DNA of 6,855 bases. Origin: an uncultured Bacteroidales bacterium. Its GTDB lineage: Bacteria > Bacteroidota > Bacteroidia > Bacteroidales > Muribaculaceae. The notes under the pieces are model-generated. The model saw only the letters and a list, made by a program, of their open reading frames with translations, was not told the origin of the DNA and did no database searches. The stretch spans positions 1 through 6,855 of the forward strand of contig CAMWQZ010000059.1 of the NCBI GenBank assembly GCA_947176515.1, in the 5' to 3' direction. Made by a program: the position numbers and the translations under genes. Positions within the stretch are counted from its first letter, which is position 1, and each line of letters starts with the position of its first letter. This document shows, one piece after another, positions 1 through 6,083 of this stretch.

Positions 1-53
1 TAATCAAAACCAAATACCAAACGTCAATAATTTCAACCTTAATATTAAATCTG
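1..53 (+). promoter_or_regulatory. AT-rich leader upstream of the SusC-like gene (partial)
   Basis: This stretch is strongly A/T-rich, has no purine-rich Shine-Dalgarno sequence before the ATG at 54, and shows no convincing coding signal. That fits a Bacteroidota 5' untranslated leader, where initiation depends on an unstructured A/T-rich start region. I looked for the Bacteroides promoter pattern (TTTG near -33, TAnnTTTG near -7). The best fragment, TAATTTCA at 28-35, lacks the terminal TTTG and has no -33 partner. The real promoter, and any operator bound by the downstream regulator, therefore probably lie upstream of the window. Calling it a leader is inference. Confidence 0.4.
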
Positions 54-3000
54 ATGACAACATTAAAAAACCAATCACTTCAAAAAAGTATTTCATCAGG
101 ATATAAGCGAACCGTCTTCTTTTTTCTGTCCTTGCTGGTAGCTGTTTTTGTCAACGCACAGCAGCAACCTTTGACCGGACAAGTATTAGATGAAGAAAAC
201 GAGCCGTTACCTGGTGCCTCAGTCTTACTCGATGGAACAAAAATCGTCACAGTAACGGATAATGATGGCAACTTCTCCATCATGGCTGCTCCCGGAAGCA
301 AGATTATTGTAAATTATATCGGTTATGAGCCAAAGACGGTAAATGTTGGCACATCTCGCTCAATCACTATCACCATGGAGACTAAGTTCAATGAGCTTGA
401 CGAGATTGTAGCTGTCGGCTATGGCACGCAACGCAAGAGCGATATCGCTACAGCTGTCAGCACAGTCAATATTGATGACATTAAGAAAAGCGGCTCCACC
501 CAGACACTTGAAGCCCTCCAGGGAAAGGTCAGCGGTCTGCAAATATTGCCGACCGACGGATCGCTTTCGGGCGGCGTCACTTTCCGCATGAGAGGTATTA
601 ACTCTATCACCGGCGGAACCCAGCCCCTATTTGTCATCGACGGTGTACCGATGCCCGTTGCCGAACCAGAGACATCAGGCATTTCAAACAACCCGTTGAT
701 GGGCCTTAATCCCAACGACATCGCCTCAATGGAGGTGCTCAAAGATGCGGCCGCAGCCGCTATCTATGGTGCAAAAGGTTCTAACGGCGTTATCCTTATC
801 ACTACCAAACGCGGTCAGGCATCGACAAAACCCAAATTTGACTTGTCGCTGAGCGGAGGCTTAGACTTCAAGCCCCAAATTAACCTAAAGGTTCTCACTC
901 CGGAGCAATACGCCCATAAAATGCTCGATAAAGGCACTTACGACAGCCCCAACCTGATTGATTTCTGGCAGAGCGTGATTGATAACCGCGGCTGGGAAAG
1001 CGAATACACCCATAACTGGCTCGATGAGATATTACGAACTGCAAATAAATATGAGGCCAACGCATCAATGACCGGCGGCACTGAGGGAACAAATTACATG
1101 ATTTCGCTCGGCTATATGAACGCCACCGGCATCATCAAGCGCTCTGACTTTGACCGCTTCACTGCCCGTGTAAACCTCAATCAGCAGGTGGGCCGCCATG
1201 TAAGCGTAGGCACGAACCTAAGCTTTGCTACCTCACAGGACCATAACCCGACCACCGACTGGTCGCAGTCAGGCATCGTGCTCAATGCGCTCCAACGCTC
1301 ACCATTCCTCTTCTATCCCGGCTTCGCCGATATAATGAATTACAACAACATCAGCGTAATGAGCCCTCTGGTTGCCGTCGAACAAGTTGACCTCAACAAC
1401 CGCTATGACGAACTTAACGGCAATTTATGGTTATCATGGAATATTATCCCCGGCCTTGATTTCACGACTTCAGCGTCATACAGACGCTACACAGTCCGCT
1501 CAACCAGAGAGTGGGGCCCCGACACATGGTTCGGCCAGTCAGAACAAGGCCGCATGGAAGTTGGGAACCGTGAAGAAAACTCATGGGTCTACGAAGCGCG
1601 ATTAAATTACCACCGCACCATTGGCTCTCACGATTTCTCTGTGATGGGCGCTTTCGAGGCAAGCAAATGGTGGATGAATAATCTCTACACCATGGCCACC
1701 AACTACGAAGACATGCTCAACGGCATTTACGGCATCGACAAAGGTCTTGTAGCCTACGCGCCTCAATACACATACGACAGCAATAAAATGCTTTCTTACA
1801 TTGCTCGCGCCACATACTCTTACGAAAACAAATACATCCTCAATGCATCGGTGCGCGTCGATGGCTCATCAAAATTCGGCGCCAACCACAAGTACGGTAC
1901 TTTCCCGGCTGTTTCTGCCGCATGGCGTATGTCGCAGGAAGAATTTATACGCAACATCGAGTTTATCTCTAATCTCCGACTCCGCGCCAGCTTCGGTATG
2001 ACCGGTAATAACCAGATTCCATCGTTCCAGTCACTCTCACAGCTTTCATCAAATAAAGTGGTGATGAATGGCTCGACAGTCGAAATAGGCCGCTACCCCA
2101 TCAACATCACCAACGAAGACCTGAAATGGGAAAGCCAGAAACAATATAACGTAGGTTTCGATTTCGCATTCTGGCGCAACCGTGTCAACATCTCGGCAGA
2201 CTTCTACTACAAACGCATCGACGATATGCTACTTGAAGTAAACATACCCTCTACATCAGGTTATGCTACGGCATGGAAGAACGCCGGTTCTCTCGAAAAC
2301 AAAGGTCTGGAAGTTCAGTTAACCGCTCACTGGCTCACAGGAGACTTCAAATGGACTACCGATTTCAATATCTCTTTCTATAAAAATAAAATCCTAAAAC
2401 TCACTGACGGCCAATATCAGCAGTTCTATGACCGCGGCTTGAACTCTAAGATAACAAGCGACGTAGTGCTGAGAGTCGGACAGCCGGTAGGTGTCTACTA
2501 TGGCTACATCAGCGATGGTGTGTATAACAACTCAACTGAAATCGTCAATGGCTATCCGGGTTCTAATCTCACGCCGGGCGAGCTTAAAGTTGTTGACGTT
2601 AACGCCGACGGCATAATCGACGCTAACGACCGTGTGCCTATCGCCGACGTCAACCCTATGCACACCGGCGGTATCGGCAACACCTTCGAGTGGAAAGGTT
2701 TTGACCTATATGCATTCTTCCGTTGGAGCTACGGCAATGATGTAATCAACGGTAACGCATATTATCTCCAGGGCACAACATCTATCAACAACATTATGCA
2801 AAGCATCTATGGCGACATATGGGGCGCTGCAACTCCCGACAACAACTTCCCCCTTAGCGGAGCCGGAACGTGGAGCGAAGGCGTTATGAGGAGTGACCTC
2901 GTTGAGGACGGCTCTTTCCTGCGCCTCCAGACCTTGGCGCTTGGATATAGCCTTCCTGCCAAACTAACCCGCAAATTGCACATGAATAAGGCCAGAGTAG

Positions 3001-3161
3001 TATTGACAGGAAGCAACCTCTGGACATGGACTCGCTATTCAGGTTTCGACCCAGAGGCAAATACCGGCTGGGGAACCGTGACAAGAATAGGCCCGGGCCT
3101 GGATATGAGCCCCTACCCTCGCACCCGTAGTGTTTCTCTCTCATTTGAAATCAAATTCTAA
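54..3161 (+). CDS. SusC/RagA-family TonB-dependent outer-membrane transporter
   Basis: This 1035-residue protein is full length for the SusC family. Such proteins import glycan fragments, or sometimes peptides, across the outer membrane using TonB-ExbBD energy, with a SusD partner as lid. Visible in order: a signal peptide with a hydrophobic core at about residues 20-33 and likely cleavage after A35 (VNA|QQQ); a carboxypeptidase-D regulatory-like domain at about 40-110 (TGQVLDEENEPLPGASV); a TonB-box region DEIVAVGYGTQ at 116-126; a plug at about 130-254, ending in the family motif GVILITTKRG; then the beta-barrel to a C-terminal phenylalanine (SLSFEIKF), as expected for BAM-dependent insertion. 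An acidic loop DVNADGIID at 848-856 matches a motif common in this family. There is no N-terminal STN domain, so control by an ECF sigma/anti-sigma relay is unlikely. That agrees with the propeller-type regulator downstream. The ATG at 54 is the only start that gives a complete signal peptide. The substrate cannot be read from the sequence. Confidence 0.97.
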   Translation: MTTLKNQSLQKSISSGYKRTVFFFLSLLVAVFVNAQQQPLTGQVLDEENEPLPGASVLLDGTKIVTVTDNDGNFSIMAAPGSKIIVNYIGYEPKTVNVGTSRSITITMETKFNELDEIVAVGYGTQRKSDIATAVSTVNIDDIKKSGSTQTLEALQGKVSGLQILPTDGSLSGGVTFRMRGINSITGGTQPLFVIDGVPMPVAEPETSGISNNPLMGLNPNDIASMEVLKDAAAAAIYGAKGSNGVILITTKRGQASTKPKFDLSLSGGLDFKPQINLKVLTPEQYAHKMLDKGTYDSPNLIDFWQSVIDNRGWESEYTHNWLDEILRTANKYEANASMTGGTEGTNYMISLGYMNATGIIKRSDFDRFTARVNLNQQVGRHVSVGTNLSFATSQDHNPTTDWSQSGIVLNALQRSPFLFYPGFADIMNYNNISVMSPLVAVEQVDLNNRYDELNGNLWLSWNIIPGLDFTTSASYRRYTVRSTREWGPDTWFGQSEQGRMEVGNREENSWVYEARLNYHRTIGSHDFSVMGAFEASKWWMNNLYTMATNYEDMLNGIYGIDKGLVAYAPQYTYDSNKMLSYIARATYSYENKYILNASVRVDGSSKFGANHKYGTFPAVSAAWRMSQEEFIRNIEFISNLRLRASFGMTGNNQIPSFQSLSQLSSNKVVMNGSTVEIGRYPINITNEDLKWESQKQYNVGFDFAFWRNRVNISADFYYKRIDDMLLEVNIPSTSGYATAWKNAGSLENKGLEVQLTAHWLTGDFKWTTDFNISFYKNKILKLTDGQYQQFYDRGLNSKITSDVVLRVGQPVGVYYGYISDGVYNNSTEIVNGYPGSNLTPGELKVVDVNADGIIDANDRVPIADVNPMHTGGIGNTFEWKGFDLYAFFRWSYGNDVINGNAYYLQGTTSINNIMQSIYGDIWGAATPDNNFPLSGAGTWSEGVMRSDLVEDGSFLRLQTLALGYSLPAKLTRKLHMNKARVVLTGSNLWTWTRYSGFDPEANTGWGTVTRIGPGLDMSPYPRTRSVSLSFEIKF

Positions 3162-3170
3162 TCCGCAAAA

Positions 3171-4973
3171 ATGTCACTCATGAAATTCTTTAATATATTA
3201 GCTGCCGGACTTCTTTCTGTCTCAGTGGTCTCATGTAACGATTTTCTGAATGAAGAGCCAAAAGGCCTTATCACAACAGACTCTTTCTACAAAAACGACC
3301 AGCAGGCCCGTCAGGCCATCAACGGCATCTACCGTAACTTAGCCGCCTCGTCAGTCACCGGCTATGAAATAAAAAACATCCCTAACGACCTTCTTAAACG
3401 CGCAACCTGGGACGAAGGCTCCGGCCTTAGCAACTTCACCTATGGCCCGGAGAATCCGTCGATTGCCGTGATGTGGAAAGGCCATTATTCTGTAATCAAA
3501 GATTGCAACTCGGCAATTGCAAATATCGAAGCTAACCGCGACAACATCGAAAACGCCGACCGATATATCGGTGAGGCCCGAGGTGTCAGAGCATTTCTCT
3601 ATTTTGACCTCGTCCGTTGGTTTGGCGATGTGCCATTGGTAATCGAAGAGACCAAGGCGCTCGAAAATCTTGAAGTGGCGCGTACACCGCAAAGCGATGT
3701 ATTTAAGCAAATCATCGAGGACTTTGAGTTCTGCGCAAACAATACATTTGACAAAGGCGAGACCGACAAAGGTTATCAGTATGGCCGTATGACAAAAGAT
3801 GCATGCAAGGGCTTTCTCGCGAAAGTGTATCTCTGGCTCGGCAGTGTCGCTGACAGAGACGGCGTTGAGATTTTAGGCTCTGCTTCTGACAACTATCGCA
3901 AGGCTATGGAGCACGCTTATGCGGTTATAAAGGGCGGCCGATACAGCCTGTGTGATTATTACCCTGACGTATTCAACGCAAAAACTCGTGAAAAGGCTCA
4001 GTCTGAAGTCCTTTTCTGCATCGAAGGCCTGACCGGTGACAACACTGGCACCTGGACTGGCATGTACTTCGGTTTCCGCGGAGGTGTAGAGCACGGAGGC
4101 TCGTGGGACAATATTTCTTCATCTGACTATCACCGCATGATTTACGAACCGTCTGACTCTGTCCGCCGTCTGTGGAACTGCCCCCGTATTCAGATAATGG
4201 AAGACGGCACCCTTTGGGGATGGGACTACCGCAAATTCTGGGACACCCGTTCAGACCAGAAATTGAGCGAGGCAACCGAGAACAACAACTGGGTTCAATG
4301 GTGCATCGGCAAGTTCCGCCGCTATCCCCTCGCCGACCCGGGCAGCTATAACTATACCAACTTCGGTATGGATGAACCCTTGCTCAGATATGCTGACGTT
4401 CTGCTGATTTATGCAGAGGCATACAATGAGGTTAACCATTCACCCGGAGCATATAACCCGGCGACCGGCACCGACCTTTCGGGACAGTCAGTCGAGAGCG
4501 CCTGGGACGCCGTCAATCTCGTGCGTAAACGCGCACGCATTGCCAACAAAGGCATAATGCACGAAGACCCACTGCCTCGTGAGCTTAAGACCCAGTACGC
4601 ATCGCTCAACACTATCTGCGTTCCCGACTGGCGTCCAGGTTTCTTTGGCTATGCTTATGACGGCACACGCGAATCTGCTTCATATCACGGTTATAGCGGT
4701 CTATACGAAGCATTCAGAGGAGAAATCCTTTATGAACGCGCTCGCGAACTTGTAGCCGAGACCACCGACCGATGGTGTGACCTCGTCCGCCGAGGCGAAT
4801 TTGAGAACGCTATGCAGTCATGGAGACTCTACAATCCTTACATCAGCGCGTCGGAGCGTAACATTCTCACACCTGGAGCGCCTGAAAACATTAGCCGCAA
4901 GCACTATCTCCTCCCCATCCCGTTGAGCGAACTCGATGTTAACAAAAATCTTAAACAAAATCCCGAATATTAA
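3171..4973 (+). CDS. SusD/RagB-family nutrient-binding outer-membrane lipoprotein
   Basis: This 600-residue surface lipoprotein is the partner of the upstream transporter. SusD proteins sit as a hinged lid on the SusC barrel and bind the ligand. The signal peptide ends in a lipobox VVSC with the lipidated cysteine at residue 22, followed by the typical SusD start NDFLNEEPKG. Family landmarks are the TPR-type helix AFLYFDLVRWFGDVPLV (141-157), LLRYADVLLIYAEAYNEV (404-421), ILYERARELV (519-528) with RWCDLVRRGEF (534-544), and the C-terminal signature LLPIPLSELDVN...LKQNPEY. It is rather long for the family. The extra length seems to lie in a tryptophan-rich stretch (291-386) and in an aromatic/glycine-rich stretch (483-515) before the conserved ILYERARE helix; both could shape the ligand site. 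It starts 9 bases after the SusC stop. An in-frame ATG at 3180 (Met4) gives an equally good lipoprotein signal, so the start is uncertain by three residues; ATG 3171 directly follows an A-run. Confidence 0.97.
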   Translation: MSLMKFFNILAAGLLSVSVVSCNDFLNEEPKGLITTDSFYKNDQQARQAINGIYRNLAASSVTGYEIKNIPNDLLKRATWDEGSGLSNFTYGPENPSIAVMWKGHYSVIKDCNSAIANIEANRDNIENADRYIGEARGVRAFLYFDLVRWFGDVPLVIEETKALENLEVARTPQSDVFKQIIEDFEFCANNTFDKGETDKGYQYGRMTKDACKGFLAKVYLWLGSVADRDGVEILGSASDNYRKAMEHAYAVIKGGRYSLCDYYPDVFNAKTREKAQSEVLFCIEGLTGDNTGTWTGMYFGFRGGVEHGGSWDNISSSDYHRMIYEPSDSVRRLWNCPRIQIMEDGTLWGWDYRKFWDTRSDQKLSEATENNNWVQWCIGKFRRYPLADPGSYNYTNFGMDEPLLRYADVLLIYAEAYNEVNHSPGAYNPATGTDLSGQSVESAWDAVNLVRKRARIANKGIMHEDPLPRELKTQYASLNTICVPDWRPGFFGYAYDGTRESASYHGYSGLYEAFRGEILYERARELVAETTDRWCDLVRRGEFENAMQSWRLYNPYISASERNILTPGAPENISRKHYLLPIPLSELDVNKNLKQNPEY

Positions 4974-4976
4974 GAC

Positions 4977-6077
4977 ATGAAAAAAATATATTTTATCCCC
5001 ACGATAGCCGCTGCCTTATCGCTCGCAGCTTCCTGCTCGAGTGATGCGCCCGATGTCGAATTAACAGTTAAGGCCGACAAAACTCAAGTCGCCGTAGGTG
5101 AGCCTGTCACACTCTCTATCACTCATAACGTGCAAGGACTATGCGTATTCACAGGCGAGGAAGGCCATAATTACTATTACAGCGCCGCTCACATCCTGGC
5201 AGGTCTTAGTGAAGAAGAGCTGAAAACAAACATCTATCGCGAGTCAGACCCCGATGTCAAGCCGATGGCTTATGACTTCTCTGACGCCACGCCGGGGGCA
5301 GAGATTGTCGGCGATGGAACGGTTGACGTCGTTGACGCCAACTCAGGCCGCTCGCTAATCGGATCTGAGGCTGACATTGTGTTAGACCCCGTCACCGGGA
5401 AAAATACGCTCCGCCTTGTCTCAACCCATCCTGACTGGTGGTATCAGGCCCTGCGCATCAATCTTGATTCTAAGCTGGGCTCAAATCAGAGACTCACGCT
5501 GACAATGCGCTTCGAAAAAGATATACTCGAAGATATCTACTCAGGCGAACAGCACCCTGAGATTGCCGACTTCTGTGCTGTTATCAGAGTGGCAGGCAAA
5601 GCTCCAGACAGCGACGAAATCGTGTTTAACGATAACACCGTGTGGGACATCTACTGGGCTCCCTCTCTTGAAGCCACAGAATACTCTGTTGACCTTTCTC
5701 GCGTGATTGCCGAATGGCAAGGGGGCACTGGTCTCGAGATGGAGACAATCTCTTACGTGCAGATTCTCTTCACGGCTGCCGGAAGTATAGGCTATGTGGG
5801 CGATATTTACGTTGATAAGATTGAGTATGGCGAATATGATTATGTGCCTTTCGACACCGCTGAAGGCATTGTCCTTGGTTCTGGACCAGGCACGATAACT
5901 TACACCCACTCTTTCAAAAAGCCGGGCGAATATGAAATGGCCGTTTTAGGCACAAACACATCGTGGAAGCACTACACCTCTGACGGTTACAACAATAGCG
6001 TTGCTGACAAAGTGTCGGCTAACGAATACAAGTACGACCGACAGATACGCTTCGTAAAAATCAAAGTCACAGAGTAA
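4977..6077 (+). CDS. Third surface lipoprotein, SusE/DUF5017-like, with a PKD-like fold apparently split by a jelly-roll-like insertion
   Basis: This 366-residue secreted lipoprotein has a signal peptide ending AASC, with the lipidated cysteine at residue 20, followed by SSD. No catalytic motif is visible. Residues 27-70 look like the first half of an Ig/PKD-like domain (DKTQVAVGEPVTLSI, then VFTGEEGHNYYYS). Residues 309-327 (YTHSFKKPGEYEMAVLGTN) look like the closing strands of a PKD domain (HxYxKPGxYxVxLxxTN). Between them, about 96-285 reads as a beta-sandwich ending GYVGDIYVDKIEYG, a style common at the end of jelly-roll carbohydrate-binding domains. It carries exposed-looking aromatics W154, W155, Y156 and W223/Y226/W227. 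The FTGEEGH segment recalls the DUF5017/SusE-like proteins encoded after susCD pairs, but I assign that from memory with moderate certainty. It starts 3 bases after the SusD stop, so co-expression, and probably translational coupling, are likely. The likely role is accessory glycan binding at the cell surface. The family name is less certain than lipoprotein status. Confidence 0.85.
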   Translation: MKKIYFIPTIAAALSLAASCSSDAPDVELTVKADKTQVAVGEPVTLSITHNVQGLCVFTGEEGHNYYYSAAHILAGLSEEELKTNIYRESDPDVKPMAYDFSDATPGAEIVGDGTVDVVDANSGRSLIGSEADIVLDPVTGKNTLRLVSTHPDWWYQALRINLDSKLGSNQRLTLTMRFEKDILEDIYSGEQHPEIADFCAVIRVAGKAPDSDEIVFNDNTVWDIYWAPSLEATEYSVDLSRVIAEWQGGTGLEMETISYVQILFTAAGSIGYVGDIYVDKIEYGEYDYVPFDTAEGIVLGSGPGTITYTHSFKKPGEYEMAVLGTNTSWKHYTSDGYNNSVADKVSANEYKYDRQIRFVKIKVTE

Positions 6078-6083
6078 TCTGAC

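Noticed and set aside
28..35. Possible -7 promoter element TAATTTCA
   Set aside because: It does not match the TAnnTTTG consensus at its last two positions, and no TTTG -33 element lies upstream within the window.
419..742. A 107-codon open frame on the minus strand
   Set aside because: It is antisense to the TonB-box and plug region of the SusC-like gene, whose plus-strand reading is unambiguous.
3089..3100. 12-base perfect palindrome AGGCCCGGGCCT near the 3' end of the SusC-like gene
   Set aside because: It is a single short GC palindrome within codons for IGPGL; with no loop or T-run it is not a terminator, and there is no second copy suggesting an operator.
3143..3156. Inverted repeat ATTTGA-AA-TCAAAT at the SusC stop
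   Set aside because: It is a weak A/T-rich stem with a two-base gap and is explained by the terminal SFEIKF codons; too weak to call a regulatory hairpin between susC and susD.
3351..3710. A 119-codon open frame on the minus strand
   Set aside because: It is antisense to the conserved N-terminal part of the SusD-like gene, including its AFLYFDLVRWFGD helix; its translation resembles no family I recognise.
4983..4994. 12-base palindrome AAAATATATTTT at the start of the lipoprotein gene
   Set aside because: It is low-complexity A/T sequence from the MKKIYF codons; such open start regions are normal in Bacteroidota.
5322..5338. Short tandem repeat GTTGACGTC/GTTGACGCC
   Set aside because: Two imperfect 9-base copies encoding VDVVDA; too short and isolated to be a functional repeat.
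5541..5909. A 122-codon open frame on the minus strand
   Set aside because: It lies wholly within the lipoprotein gene, shows no recognizable domain or export signal, and fits the chance open frames expected opposite a well-supported gene.
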